A stretch of 64,000 bases of DNA from Alphaproteobacteria bacterium (GTDB lineage Bacteria > Pseudomonadota > Alphaproteobacteria > Caulobacterales > Aquidulcibacteraceae), in NCBI GenBank assembly GCA_016124655.1, contig WGNI01000002.1, positions 62,001 through 126,000 of the forward strand, in the 5' to 3' direction. Both the position numbers and the translations under genes were made by a program. Positions 34,813-43,650 of this stretch are shown here, piece by piece (position 1 is the stretch's first letter; every line of letters starts with the position of its first letter). The notes beneath the pieces are model-generated. The model had not been told where the DNA came from. It worked only from the letters and a program-made list of their open reading frames with translations, and ran no database searches.

Positions 34813-36459
34813 ATGAGCGCAGCCGCCGCACGAGCCGTTAAGGATGATGATCTTCTGGCGCTGTTCGACGCCGCCGTGGCGGACGCGGACGCCTATGTCG
34901 AGGCCGCGAAACACGCGGTGCGGGCCAAGGTGGTCAAGGGCGGCAAGGTCGACCGCGTGGCGATCGACGTGGAGCAGCACGTCGTGCACGGCTTCGCCTG
35001 GGTCGCGACCTATGCGGAGGCGCTGCGCCAGACCGCGCTGTGGGCGCGCGACTTGAGCGGCAAGGGCGCGTTCAGCGCAGTGGAGCGCACGGCGGCGATC
35101 TTGGTGTTTGCGGAATATTCCGCCCAGCTCGCCGGCGGCGTGCCGATGACGCAGGTCGAGATTATCCGGCCGGCGGATTTCGGGGTCGAGGCGCCGGCGG
35201 TGCGCGTGTTTGCGACACAGGACGATCGTTCCGCTTTTGCGCAAATGGTGCGCGACGCGGCGGGGAAGGCGACGGTGGAGAACCCCAATCTCGACCACGA
35301 GTTCGAGATGATCCGCGACCAGTTCCGCAAATTCGCGGACGAGAAGGTCGCGCCGTTCGCGCATCAATGGCATTTGAACGATGAATTGATCCCGCTGCCG
35401 ATCCTGGAAGAGATGGGCGCGCTCGGCGTGTTCGGTCTGACGATCCCGGAAGAGTATGGCGGCGCGGGCCTCGGCAAGACGGCGATGTGCGTCGTCTCGG
35501 AGGAATTGTCGCGCGGCTATATCGGCGTGGGTTCGCTCGGCACGCGCTCGGAGATCGCCGCGGAACTGATCCTTACCGGCGGCACGGATGCGCAGAAAGC
35601 GGAATGGTTGCCGAAAATCGCAAGCGCGGAAATTCTGCCGACCGCTGTGTTCACCGAACCGAACACGGGCTCCGATCTGGGCAGCCTGCGCACGCGCGCG
35701 GCAAAGGACGGCGAGAGTTACGTCGTCACCGGCAACAAGACCTGGATCACGCACGCCGCGCGCGCCGACGTGATGACGCTTCTGGTGCGCACCGATCCCA
35801 ACACCAGTAATTTCTCCGGCCTCTCGATGCTGCTGGCGCCCAAACAGCGCGGCACGGACGCTGAGCCTTTTCCCACGCCCGGCATGACCGGCGGGGAGAT
35901 CGAAGTGCTCGGCTATCGCGGCATGAAGGAATACGAGATCGGCTTTGACGGCTTTCAAGTGCCGGCCGCCAATCTCTTGGGCGGCGTGGAGGGCCAGGGC
36001 TTCAAGCAGTTGATGGCGACGTTTGAAAGCGCACGCATTCAGACGGCCGCGCGCGCGGTGGGCGTGGCGCAATGCGCGCTGGAGCTGGGGCTGAAATATG
36101 CGGTGGAGCGCAAGTAGTTCGGCCAGGAGATTTTCGCGTTTCCGCGCGTGGCCAACAAGATCGCGATGATGGCGGCGGAGCTGGTGGCCTGCCGGCAGCT
36201 GACCTATTTCTCCGCACGCAGAAAGGATTCCGGCAAGCGCTGCGATCTCGAAGCAGGCATGGCGAAGCTTTTGGCGGCGCGCGTGGCGTGGGCGTCGGCT
36301 GATAATGCGCTGCAAATCCACGGCGGCAACGGCTTTGCGCTGGAGTATCCGATCAGCCGGGTTTTGTGCGACGCGCGCATTTTGAATATTTTCGAAGGCG
36401 CCGGCGAAATCCAGGCGCAGGTGATCGCGCGCCGCTTATTGGAAGAGGGCGCGAACTAA
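34813..36459 (+). pseudogene. mcd: (2S)-methylsuccinyl-CoA dehydrogenase, interrupted by an in-frame TAG
   Basis: Mcd oxidises methylsuccinyl-CoA to mesaconyl-CoA in the ethylmalonyl-CoA pathway. The 549-codon frame has the Mcd-type N-terminal extension of about 150 residues (EQHVVHGFAWVATYAEALRQ, GGVPMTQVEIIRPADFG). The acyl-CoA dehydrogenase core follows with LTIPEEYGGAGLG, FTEPNTGSDLGSLRTRA and GNKTWITHAARAD. Codon 435 (36115-36117) is TAG where relatives have Gln (ERKQFGQ). The frame then continues undisturbed for 114 codons through QIHGGNGFALEYPISRVLCDARI and FEGAGEIQAQVIARRLLE. A single C-to-T change explains it. The truncated product would lack the last third of the flavoenzyme core and should be inactive unless the codon is read through. 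Confidence 0.85.
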
Positions 36460-36465
36460 CGGCGG

Positions 36466-37674
36466 CTACGCGATTTTCGGTTCGCTCGTCCATCCGGACG
36501 CCAGCGCCGGCGTTCTGCCGAGCGCGCGCGCCATGGCAAAGCCAAGCAGCGCAATCGTGACGAACACGCCCAACTGAACGCCGAGCAGCGCGTTCAGCGG
36601 GTTCATTAAAAGCGGCATGAACCAGGCGAGCGCCAGCGTGGGGCGTTCGCCTGTGAAGGCGCCGGTCTTCACGCCGTCAAACGCCAGCCATGCGATCACG
36701 AGCCCCATAAGCACGAGGTCGTAGTAGAAGAGGTAAGGCGAGATCAGGAGACTGGCGGCGGCGAACACGGCGGCGCGCGATTCAAAGCTCGCAGCCGTTC
36801 TGCGCCATGCAATCCAGACCGCGGCAGCTGCTGCGAGCGCGACCGCGCCATGCAGAATTTGCGCAATCTGCGGCGACAGATCCAAAGAGCGTGCGAACAC
36901 ATATGTTGTCGGCATCATGCCCCAGGGCAGCCAGCCGGAATCCACGTAGCCCTTCACCAGCGGCAGATTTTCAATAAAGGCGCGCCAGGGCTCCAAGCCG
37001 AACGCAAGAATGGACATCGCGATTAGCGCCGCTGCGGTTGCGGCGGCGGAAGCGATGGCGCGCCATTGTCCGATCGCCAAAAGCGCAATGGGAAACAGCA
37101 CCGCGAGGTGCGGCTTGATCACGAGAATGCCAATCAACACGCCGGCGAGATAGGGGCGCTTGTCCAGCAGAAGCAGCGCGCCGCCGACGAGCGCCGCAGT
37201 TAAGAATCCGTTTTGTCCGTGCATCAGACAAATCAGTCCCGCGGGGAGCGCTGCGATCGCCCACAGTGCGCGCTTGTCCGGCGCAGCGGCGAGCGCGACA
37301 GGCTTCCACGCCCAAAGGCTTGCGCCGACGAACATTGCGAACGCCAAGAGATAGGGCATCGCGCCCAGCGGCGCGGTCAGCAGAAAATAGGTCGGCGGAT
37401 AATGCCAAAGATAAAACGTCTCCACGCCGGGCACGGCGAGGCGATGGGCTTCAATGATGTGCATCGGATCGTAAGCGAGCGCTGCGTCGCCATCGAGCGC
37501 CATGCGTCCGCCTGACCAGAACGCCATGAAATCATAGCCGATGGGCTTTCCCATCGGATCGATCAAGTTCGGCAGAGACAGGATCGTCCACACGCTGGCG
37601 ATCAGCGCGAACAGCGCCGCCATCAGCTTGGGATAGCCTTCCACGCGGGAGATCGTGATGAACCTGTCCAGCAT
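36466..37674 (-). CDS. GT87-family (DUF2029) polytopic glycosyltransferase-like protein
   Basis: A 402-residue membrane protein with about ten helices. The segment GYDFMAFWSGGRMALDGDAALAYD has the Asp expected after the first helix of GT-C enzymes, and WHYPPTYFLL and KPHLAVLFPIAL are typical of GT87 (alpha-mannosyl/arabinosyl transferases using polyprenyl-phosphate sugars). It ends seven bases from mcd, convergent. No envelope-sugar cluster is adjacent. Sugar and acceptor unknown. Confidence 0.8.
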   Translation of the reverse strand: MLDRFITISRVEGYPKLMAALFALIASVWTILSLPNLIDPMGKPIGYDFMAFWSGGRMALDGDAALAYDPMHIIEAHRLAVPGVETFYLWHYPPTYFLLTAPLGAMPYLLAFAMFVGASLWAWKPVALAAAPDKRALWAIAALPAGLICLMHGQNGFLTAALVGGALLLLDKRPYLAGVLIGILVIKPHLAVLFPIALLAIGQWRAIASAAATAAALIAMSILAFGLEPWRAFIENLPLVKGYVDSGWLPWGMMPTTYVFARSLDLSPQIAQILHGAVALAAAAAVWIAWRRTAASFESRAAVFAAASLLISPYLFYYDLVLMGLVIAWLAFDGVKTGAFTGERPTLALAWFMPLLMNPLNALLGVQLGVFVTIALLGFAMARALGRTPALASGWTSEPKIA

Positions 37675-37748
37675 GGCGCTGGCCTAACATGACCAGATTG
37701 CCATTTGCTGAAGCGGGCGGTGAACTATTTCACGGATTGTTAAGAAGA

Positions 37749-37964
37749 TCAGGCCGCCAGCCGCCGGCGGATATCATGCAAGCGCGCGTTCAAGCTTTGC
37801 GCCCGCGCTTCAAGCGCGCCGCACTGCAGGTCGGCCATGGCGGCGATTTGCTCGGCCAGATCGGCGGCCATTTTCCGCCCATCCTGGGCGACGTCGGTGA
37901 TCGCGGTCACCAGCGCCTCGGCCTCTTCGAGGGCCGCACGCAGTTCGTCATCTTGTGTCGTCAT
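37749..37964 (-). CDS. small coiled-coil protein
   Basis: A 71-residue, almost wholly helical protein rich in Ala, Glu, Asp and Leu with a heptad-like pattern (ALEEAEALVTAITDVAQDG through LHDIRRRLAA). Acidic N terminus, basic C terminus. The ATG at 37964 is chosen as the first after a basic stretch; an upstream ATG at 38000 is possible. No family recognised; the ribosome-binding site is weak, so it may not be translated. Confidence 0.45.
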   Translation of the reverse strand: MTTQDDELRAALEEAEALVTAITDVAQDGRKMAADLAEQIAAMADLQCGALEARAQSLNARLHDIRRRLAA

Positions 37965-38109
37965 GGCGCGTTTCTGTACGCATTCATTGAACGCATTCAA
38001 CCAAATTTGGGTTGTTTGGGCATGCGATTTCGCATCGCTCCTCCGCTCGATCGGGCGCGGGAAACCATTGCTTCATGATTTTTCACGATAATTTTTCTAC
38101 GGAGCCGTC

Positions 38110-38370
38110 ATGCGGTCTTGCCTCGTCGCCCTCCTGGCGCTTGCAGCGTGCAGCGGTCACGCCGCTCACGCTTACCCTGAAGCGGAGCGGACGGCTTTTG
38201 CCCAGAGCTGCAGCGGCAGCGAAGAATTTTGCGCCTGCGCCTGGGACGGGCTGACGCGGGCCATGACCGTGGATGAGTATCACGCCGCGCTGACCCGGTT
38301 TCAGGACACCGGGCTGATGGACCCGCGCATCGTGCGTGTGCGTGCGCAGTGCCGCGAGCAGACGATCTAG
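38110..38370 (+). CDS. small predicted lipoprotein
   Basis: An 86-residue protein. MRSCLVALLALAACSG ends in a lipobox (LALAAC, Cys14), so it is probably a lipoprotein. The mature part has Cys residues in SCSGSEEFCACAW that could form disulfides, and a helical segment with TVDEYHAAL. ATG is six bases after GGAG. It is convergent with recR (10-base gap). Function unknown. Confidence 0.6.
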   Translation: MRSCLVALLALAACSGHAAHAYPEAERTAFAQSCSGSEEFCACAWDGLTRAMTVDEYHAALTRFQDTGLMDPRIVRVRAQCREQTI

Positions 38371-38380
38371 TTCGGGTTTG

Positions 38381-38995
38381 TCAGCTGGGCCTGCGGCTTG
38401 CGAGCGCCGTGAACAAGGTTCCGTCGTCGAGCAATTCCAATTCTCCGCCGACCGGCACGCCGTGCGCGAGCCGCGTGACCGCAACGCCCAGCGTGCTCAA
38501 GCGCTCAGTCAAATAGTGGGCGGTGGTCTGGCCATCGACCGTGGCAGAGAGCGCGAGGATGATTTCGCGCACGCCGGGTTGGCTTGCGCGTTCGATCAGT
38601 TTCGCGATGCGCAAATCTTCCGGACGCACGCCGTCGAGCGCTGCGAGCACGCCGCCCAGCACATGATATCGGCCTGAATAGGCCGCTGCGCGCTCCAGCG
38701 CCCAGACGTCGCCGACATCGGCGACGACGCAGATCAGCGCGTCATCGCGCGCGGGTGCCGTGCACAACGTGCACGGATCGTTGGCGTCAAGCATCCCGCA
38801 ATTGGCGCACGCCTTGATCTTGTGGGCGGCGTCCTGCAGCGCGGCCGCCAGCGGCAGCATCAAGGCGTCCTTCTTTTTCAGAAGTTGCAAAGCCGCGCGC
38901 CGCGCCGAGCGCGGGCCAAGGCCTGGCACTTTGCCGAGCAGCGAGATCAGCGCTTCGATTTCCGGCGCGGCGAGAGGGGATTTGGAGGAGGGCAC
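38381..38995 (-). CDS. recR: recombination mediator RecR
   Basis: RecR works with RecF/RecO to load RecA on gapped DNA. The 204-residue protein has the helix-hairpin-helix ([20 protein letters not shown]), a zinc site with Cys63, Cys66, Cys75 and Cys78 ([16 protein letters not shown]), and the Toprim region ([15 protein letters not shown]). The start is GTG, overlapping the stop of the toxin gene (TAGTG). In most alphaproteobacteria recR follows ybaB directly; here two toxin-antitoxin genes lie between. Confidence 0.95.
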   Translation of the reverse strand: MPSSKSPLAAPEIEALISLLGKVPGLGPRSARRAALQLLKKKDALMLPLAAALQDAAHKIKACANCGMLDANDPCTLCTAPARDDALICVVADVGDVWALERAAAYSGRYHVLGGVLAALDGVRPEDLRIAKLIERASQPGVREIILALSATVDGQTTAHYLTERLSTLGVAVTRLAHGVPVGGELELLDDGTLFTALASRRPS

Positions 38996-39324
38996 TATGT
39001 CTTCGACGCTTCAACAAATGTGACGCCCTGGATGGCCGGTCTCGAGAGTATGGTGAGCAACACGTGCGCCAATAGAGAGAGGTCCGCAAGTCGATTGGTG
39101 CGCGCTCGCAGGACCAGAACCGGAATCGGCAAGGCTGGCTGGTTCTGCTGAAACGCCAGATTTCGGTCAACCGTGACGAAGACATCGAACGTCGTGGCTG
39201 CGAGCGTCAGCAATTCTCCATTTCGAATGGATGTCCAGCCCATGTCCTTCGCTGTGTGTACGGTATGGCCGGGTAACAATCGCGCAAAGCGGCGATCGAC
39301 GCATTCGCCCAGGAAAATATTCAC
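38995..39324 (-). CDS. DUF5615 PIN-like toxin
   Basis: A 109-residue PIN-like protein. It has the [20 protein letters not shown] terminus (first acidic residue Glu7 in FLGECVD), [12 protein letters not shown], and [15 protein letters not shown], in which VTVDRNL carries the central Asp expected in the PIN active site. DUF5615 proteins act as the toxin of type II pairs with DUF433. Its ATG overlaps the antitoxin stop and its TAG overlaps the recR GTG. Whether it is an active RNase cannot be told; the first Asp of the PIN site is replaced by Glu, which may matter. Confidence 0.78.
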   Translation of the reverse strand: MNIFLGECVDRRFARLLPGHTVHTAKDMGWTSIRNGELLTLAATTFDVFVTVDRNLAFQQNQPALPIPVLVLRARTNRLADLSLLAHVLLTILSRPAIQGVTFVEASKT

Positions 39325-39530
39325 GGCTGCGTTTCGAGCAGGCGTTCCTTCGCCGCCTCAAGAAACAGAATGACTTGCTCCTTGGTTACAGAAGGAAAGC
39401 CCTCGAGGAAGGCATCGATGGTTTCTCCGGCCTCAATGTAATCCAACAGCGTTTGGATCGGCACGCGGGTTCCTGTGAATACGGGTGCGCCGCCCACTAT
39501 GCCTGGATCCCTCGATACGATGCTGGTCAT
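39321..39530 (-). CDS. DUF433 antitoxin
   Basis: A 69-residue winged-helix-like protein. VSRDPGIVGGAPVFTGTRVP and then LLDYIEAGETIDAFLEGFP form the DUF433 signature. Such proteins are the DNA-binding antitoxin of DUF5615 pairs. ATG lies nine bases after GAGG, 11 bases downstream of ybaB, and overlaps the toxin start by four bases at its end. Confidence 0.82.
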   Translation of the reverse strand: MTSIVSRDPGIVGGAPVFTGTRVPIQTLLDYIEAGETIDAFLEGFPSVTKEQVILFLEAAKERLLETQP

Positions 39531-39541
39531 GTTGACGGGCC

Positions 39542-39865
39542 TCAAAACGGCATCTTGAAACCCGGCAGCATGCCGAGGCCGCCGGAGACGGATTTCATTT
39601 CCTCGTTCTGCGCGTCTTCGAGCTTGCGGCGCGCATCGTCGTGCGCGGCTTTCACGAGGTCTTCGACGATTTCGGCGTCTTCGGGCTTCAACAGCGAAGC
39701 ATCGATGGCGATGGAGACCAGCGCGGTCTTTCCGGAAAGCTTCAACTTCACCAGGCCGCCGCCGGCCGTGCCTTCGACCTCCAGCGCCTCCAGTTTCTTC
39801 TGCGCTTCGGCGATCTTGGCCTGCATAGCCTGCGCCTGGCGCATGATCTGGGAAATGTCCTTCAT
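39542..39865 (-). CDS. ybaB: YbaB/EbfC nucleoid-associated protein
   Basis: A 107-residue DNA-binding protein of the YbaB/EbfC family. The N-terminal helix MKDISQIMRQAQAMQAKI, then EVEGTAGGGLVKLKLSGK (tweezer strands), ending GGLGMLPGFKMPF. Its ATG overlaps the dnaX stop. It binds DNA as a dimer and accompanies dnaX and recR in most bacteria. Confidence 0.95.
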   Translation of the reverse strand: MKDISQIMRQAQAMQAKIAEAQKKLEALEVEGTAGGGLVKLKLSGKTALVSIAIDASLLKPEDAEIVEDLVKAAHDDARRKLEDAQNEEMKSVSGGLGMLPGFKMPF

Positions 39866-41550
39866 CGCCGCTCTTCCTTCTTGCGCATGGGCAGAATTTG
39901 CGCGCCTTCGGCCGTTTCGGCTGTGCGCTGGCGCACGTCGACAATTTCCGCGCCCGGAAAATGTTTCAAGGCCTCAGCCACAAATGGGTGCACGCGCGCG
40001 GCGTCGAGCTCCTTTTGCCGCTCCTGCGCCCGCTTTTCCGCCAGGCTTTGCACGCCGTCTTCGGCGTCGGGCCGCACGACCCAGGCCTCGCCTGTGGCGT
40101 CCTTCAGGAAGCGCATGACGCGCCGGGGAAAATCATCCGGCATGCCGGGCGCGGGCTGGAACGTGATTTCGCCGGGCGAAAACCGCGCGAGGCGCACATA
40201 TTTCTCGAGTTCGACTTCGAGCGTCAGATTGCGCTGCGCTGCGGCGAGCGCGACCACGTCTTCAAACGCACGCACGGCCGGCTGTGCTGCGACTGCGGTC
40301 GGGCCTGCGCCTTTCGGGGTGCGTGCGGCGGGTCCTGCGTCGGCTGATGCGGGCGCGCCCTCGCGCAAGAGCTTGGCGGCTTCTTCCGGCGGCGGCAGGT
40401 TGGCGGCCGCGCACAGGCGCACCATCGCCATTTCGGACGCCGCGGCGGGATCGGGCGCGCGCGCGGCCTCTTCGTACGCTTTCAGCAACATTTGCCACAA
40501 ACGCGAACTTTGCGCAGGCGTGAGACGCTGGGCCAGCGCACGAATGCGCGCGGTCCAATCGGCGCCGCCGATCAGGCGCGCTTCGTCGCCAAGCGCTTGC
40601 GCACGCGCGGCTTCGTGGCAGATCTCCATCAGATCGCGCAGCACCAGCGCGGGATCGGCGCCGGCCTCGTATTGCGCGCGCAGCTCGGTGAGCGCGGTTT
40701 TCGCATCGCCGGCGGCGAGCGCATCGAACAGATCGAGCGCGCGCTGGCGGTCAGCAAGGCCCAGCATGTCGCGGATGTCTGCGGCCGCGACCGGCGCGCC
40801 GGCGCCGCCTTTCTGCACGATCGCCTGATCTAGCAGCGAGAGCGCGTCGCGCACCGAGCCTTCCGCCGCGCGGGCGATCAGCGCGAGGCCGTCTTCATCG
40901 ACCGCGACGCCTTCTTTGTCGCAGATGCTCTTGAGGTGGGCCGCGAGGCGTTCGGGCGCGATGCGCTTCAAATCGAAGCGTTGGCAGCGGGAGAGCACCG
41001 TCACCGGCACTTTGCGGATTTCCGTCGTCGCGAAGATGAACTTCACGTGCGGCGGCGGCTCTTCCAGCGTCTTCAACAGGCCATTGAAGGCCGCCGTCGA
41101 GAGCATGTGCACTTCGTCGATGATGTAGACTTTCGTGCGTGCGGAGACGGGCGCGTAGCGCACGCTGTCGAGGATTTCGCGGATGTCGTTGATGCCGGTG
41201 CGGGAGGCGGCGTCCATCTCGAACACGTCGGGATGGCGGCTTTCCATGATGGCCTGGCAGTGCACGCCGGGCGGATCGAGCAGCACGGTCGGCGCGTGGA
41301 CCGTGTCGCTCTCATAGTTGAGCGCCCGCGCCAGGAGGCGCGCGGTGGTGGTTTTGCCGACGCCGCGCACGCCCGTGAGCATGTAAGCGTGGGGGATGCG
41401 GTTCATGGCGAAGGCGTTGGCGATGGTGCGCACCATCGCCTCTTGGCCGATCAAATCCTCGAACGTGCGCGGGCGATACTTGCGCGCGAGCACAAGATAG
41501 CCGCCGCGGCCATCGCCGGGTTCGTCGCCGAAAAGGCCGTCACCGGCCAT
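39862..41550 (-). CDS. dnaX: DNA polymerase III tau subunit
   Basis: The clamp-loader ATPase. The 562-residue protein has KYRPRTFEDLIGQEAMV, Walker A GVRGVGKTTTARLL, Walker B DEVHML, sensor 1 (FIFATTEIRKVP) and the arginine-finger Ser-Arg-Cys in LSRCQRFDL. The zinc module is reduced: only one Cys is left (PPGVHCQAIMESRHPDVFEMD), as is usual in this class. Domains III-V extend to the end; the linker has an Ala/Pro-rich part near residue 400. No frameshift signal for a gamma product is obvious. Confidence 0.95.
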   Translation of the reverse strand: MAGDGLFGDEPGDGRGGYLVLARKYRPRTFEDLIGQEAMVRTIANAFAMNRIPHAYMLTGVRGVGKTTTARLLARALNYESDTVHAPTVLLDPPGVHCQAIMESRHPDVFEMDAASRTGINDIREILDSVRYAPVSARTKVYIIDEVHMLSTAAFNGLLKTLEEPPPHVKFIFATTEIRKVPVTVLSRCQRFDLKRIAPERLAAHLKSICDKEGVAVDEDGLALIARAAEGSVRDALSLLDQAIVQKGGAGAPVAAADIRDMLGLADRQRALDLFDALAAGDAKTALTELRAQYEAGADPALVLRDLMEICHEAARAQALGDEARLIGGADWTARIRALAQRLTPAQSSRLWQMLLKAYEEAARAPDPAAASEMAMVRLCAAANLPPPEEAAKLLREGAPASADAGPAARTPKGAGPTAVAAQPAVRAFEDVVALAAAQRNLTLEVELEKYVRLARFSPGEITFQPAPGMPDDFPRRVMRFLKDATGEAWVVRPDAEDGVQSLAEKRAQERQKELDAARVHPFVAEALKHFPGAEIVDVRQRTAETAEGAQILPMRKKEERR

Positions 41551-41645
41551 GGCCGCGCGCCTTGGTCTGGGTGCGAGTCACCCTTGTGCATATAGCGCAC
41601 AGGCCCGCGCCTCGCGAGCGCGGCGGCTGGGATGACCGCAGCGGG

Positions 41646-42005
41646 TCAAACCTTGGGGAAGAAGCTTTCCTCGACGATCTTGCCGTTCTTGACCTTATAG
41701 AGGCCAAGCTCCTCCATCTGCATGCGCTGGCCGGAGTCGTTGGGCGTCACGTCCAGGTAGAAGGCGATGGCGAACTCGTCGCCCTTCACGAACACGCCGC
41801 GCGCATCGACCTTGTGGACCGTGTGATTGGCGTACCACCAATCGCTCTTGCCTTTGACCGCTTCCTTGCCGCGGAGCTCGGCCATGGGGCCATCCATCGC
41901 TTCGCGGCTGACGACGTCATCGGCCCAGTATTTCGCGCCGGCTTCCTCGCCCTTGTTGGCGGCGTTCAGGGCGGCGACGTCCTTGGCGATATCCACAATG
42001 CTCAT
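41646..42005 (-). CDS. SnoaL/NTF2-like protein
   Basis: A 119-residue alpha+beta barrel protein of the nuclear transport factor 2-like type. Helix 1-25, then AGAKYWADDVVSREAMD, WWYANHTVHKV, and strands FAIAFYLDVTP and MEELGLYKVKNGKIVEESFF at the end. ATG is preceded by AGGAGG. It lies between dnaX and the SRP RNA on the same strand. No catalytic residues stand out; relatives bind or isomerise small molecules. Confidence 0.75.
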   Translation of the reverse strand: MSIVDIAKDVAALNAANKGEEAGAKYWADDVVSREAMDGPMAELRGKEAVKGKSDWWYANHTVHKVDARGVFVKGDEFAIAFYLDVTPNDSGQRMQMEELGLYKVKNGKIVEESFFPKV

Positions 42006-42104
42006 AGGAGCCTCCTTTGCAGGGGCGGAACAAAACGTGATCATCGGCCGCAAGTCAAATGAATTGCGACCAATGGTCAGCGCGTGCGGCGAATTGAGGA
42101 GAGA

Positions 42105-42199
42105 GGCGCAGACAGGACGGCGACCCGAACGCAACCCGTTACGGCTGCTTCCTTCCGGACCTGACCGGGTTGGCGGGGCGGCCGTCCGCCGCCTGCCTG
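42105..42199 (-). ncRNA. ffs: signal recognition particle RNA (4.5S)
   Basis: The minus strand contains GGTCAGGTCCGGAAGGAAGC followed by AGCC, the invariant apical loop of bacterial 4.5S RNA that binds Ffh. The flanks (GGCGGACGGC... and GCCGTCC...) pair to form the long stem. The 5' end is set near 42199 by the promoter at 42207-42235, the 3' end near 42105 by the end of pairing. A position close to dnaX is common in alphaproteobacteria. Confidence 0.92.
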
Positions 42200-42206
42200 C
42201 AGGCTC

Positions 42207-42235
42207 AATATCGGCCAGAGCGGGCCCGCGTTCAA
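42207..42235 (-). promoter_or_regulatory. promoter of the SRP RNA gene
   Basis: On the minus strand TTGAAC (complement of 42230-42235) and GATATT (complement of 42207-42212) are exactly 17 bases apart. The expected start, seven bases on, coincides with the 5' end of the SRP RNA stem. Confidence 0.7.
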
Positions 42236-42251
42236 GCCGCGGCGCGGCGAA

Positions 42252-43064
42252 CTACACAGGCCGGCTCAAGGGGTGCTTGCCGGCTTCATACGCCTCCATC
42301 AGCGCGATGCTTTCGTCGCGGACCGCGAGGTCCATGAACAGCGCGCGCTCCAATTTCAGCCCCTCCGCGAGCGGCAGGGTCTCGCTTTCGCGCACCAGCC
42401 GTTTGACGTGGGCGAGCGCGGGCGCGGGGATGGCGATGAAGTGCGCCGCGTGGGCCTGGGCCGCGGCGAGCGGGTCCGGCGCCAGCGCGTGCACCATGCC
42501 GAGCCGGAAGGCTTCGTTGGGATTGATGGGCATGCCGATCAAAGCGTGGGCCATGGCTTGCGCTGGGCCAATGACGCGCGCGAGACGCTGCGTGCCGCCG
42601 GCGCCGGGCAAAATGCCCAGCATGGTTTCGGGTTGGCCGAGGCGAAAATCGCCGCTTTGGGCGATGCGCAGATCGCAGCCGAGCGCGATCTCCATCGCGC
42701 CGCCCATGCATTCGCCGTTGATCGCGGCGATGACTGGCTTGCCGATGGTTTCACACAATCGAATGCAGCGATCGATGGGCGCGTCGGCGTGCGGGGGCGC
42801 GTTATCGCCCGGCTTGAAGCCGGAGGCGCGCAAGTTTGCGGATATTTGCAATATTTCCGCAACCGAGTAATGGCGCATGAACACGCCGGGACTGGCGCCG
42901 GTGAGGATGATGACGCGCACGCTTGCATCATCCGCGGCCGCCTGCAGCGCGCGCTCCAACTCTTCGCACAAACCATTGGTGAGAAAGATGCCGCCGTCGG
43001 CGCCGAGCCGGATCGTTGCGACGCCGCCTGAGGTTTGCGTCGCGATGTACACGGACGCGCTCAT
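42252..43064 (-). CDS. enoyl-CoA hydratase/isomerase-family protein
   Basis: A 270-residue crotonase. The oxyanion-hole and CoA-binding segment AAINGECMGGAMEIALGCDLRIA and the second block FRLGQPETMLGILPGAGGTQRL are both present, each with the Glu used for hydration (in GECMGG and QPETML). Length fits a hydratase or isomerase. It overlaps the membrane-protein gene upstream by four bases. Substrate unknown. Confidence 0.87.
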   Translation of the reverse strand: MSASVYIATQTSGGVATIRLGADGGIFLTNGLCEELERALQAAADDASVRVIILTGASPGVFMRHYSVAEILQISANLRASGFKPGDNAPPHADAPIDRCIRLCETIGKPVIAAINGECMGGAMEIALGCDLRIAQSGDFRLGQPETMLGILPGAGGTQRLARVIGPAQAMAHALIGMPINPNEAFRLGMVHALAPDPLAAAQAHAAHFIAIPAPALAHVKRLVRESETLPLAEGLKLERALFMDLAVRDESIALMEAYEAGKHPLSRPV

Positions 43065-43579
43065 TTTTGACCCTCCGGGCGCACGATCAACTCAATGCCC
43101 GCGAAGGCGAAGCCGGCGCCGAACAACAGGCCCGCGATCAAGCCGGCATAGGCTGCGAAGGGCGCGCCGGCATAAGGAAGGCCGATGGCCGCAACGACGG
43201 CGAGGATCCAATAGAAGGCCGCGAAAAGCGGGCGCTGTCGGGCGAGAATCCAGACGACGCCGAACGCCGCCATCGCCGCGCCCAGCAGCGCAGCCCCGGT
43301 CTGGTAGGTGGAGAAGGGGAATGGATCGGCGTCCGGCCCGCCGATGAAGGAGAGCGCCGCGACGGCCGTGAGAAAACATAACAGGCCAGGCAGGCCCATC
43401 GCGCGCGCCTTGCGCAGATAAAGGCCCATCAGGCCCAAAAGCAGCAGAACGTCGATGCCGTCATAGAGCGCTTCCTGCGCTTGCGCGGGCAGCCGCAAGG
43501 GAAACGACGAGACCATGCGCGCCGCGCCGCCTGCGAAGGCCGCAACGCCCGCCAACCGGAACAACATTTTCGCCCGCAT
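43061..43579 (-). CDS. predicted membrane protein
   Basis: A 172-residue protein with about five hydrophobic segments and short basic loops (YLRKARAMG, VRPEGQK at the end). ATG is eight bases after GGGAGA. Its TGA overlaps the crotonase ATG. I do not recognise the family; the segments could be a small multi-span membrane protein. Confidence 0.55.
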   Translation of the reverse strand: MRAKMLFRLAGVAAFAGGAARMVSSFPLRLPAQAQEALYDGIDVLLLLGLMGLYLRKARAMGLPGLLCFLTAVAALSFIGGPDADPFPFSTYQTGAALLGAAMAAFGVVWILARQRPLFAAFYWILAVVAAIGLPYAGAPFAAYAGLIAGLLFGAGFAFAGIELIVRPEGQK

Positions 43580-43650
43580 GACTTGATCTCCCGCGCCGGC
43601 AAGATGGCCGAAGCGGGGCGAGCGCGCCAGCAAAACCGCGCGGCGGGGCC

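Noticed and set aside
34491..34841. 116-codon plus-strand frame after copy 4 of the palindrome
   Set aside because: It reads through the palindrome and across the RHS remnant in the wrong frame; no protein-like features.
37689..38078. 129-codon plus-strand frame between GT87 and the small lipoprotein
   Set aside because: It overlaps the minus-strand coiled-coil frame, lacks a ribosome-binding site and looks like a shadow.
40300..40500. Programmed frameshift in dnaX to make a gamma subunit
   Set aside because: No A-run or slippery heptamer with a following hairpin is visible; the single long frame is sufficient.
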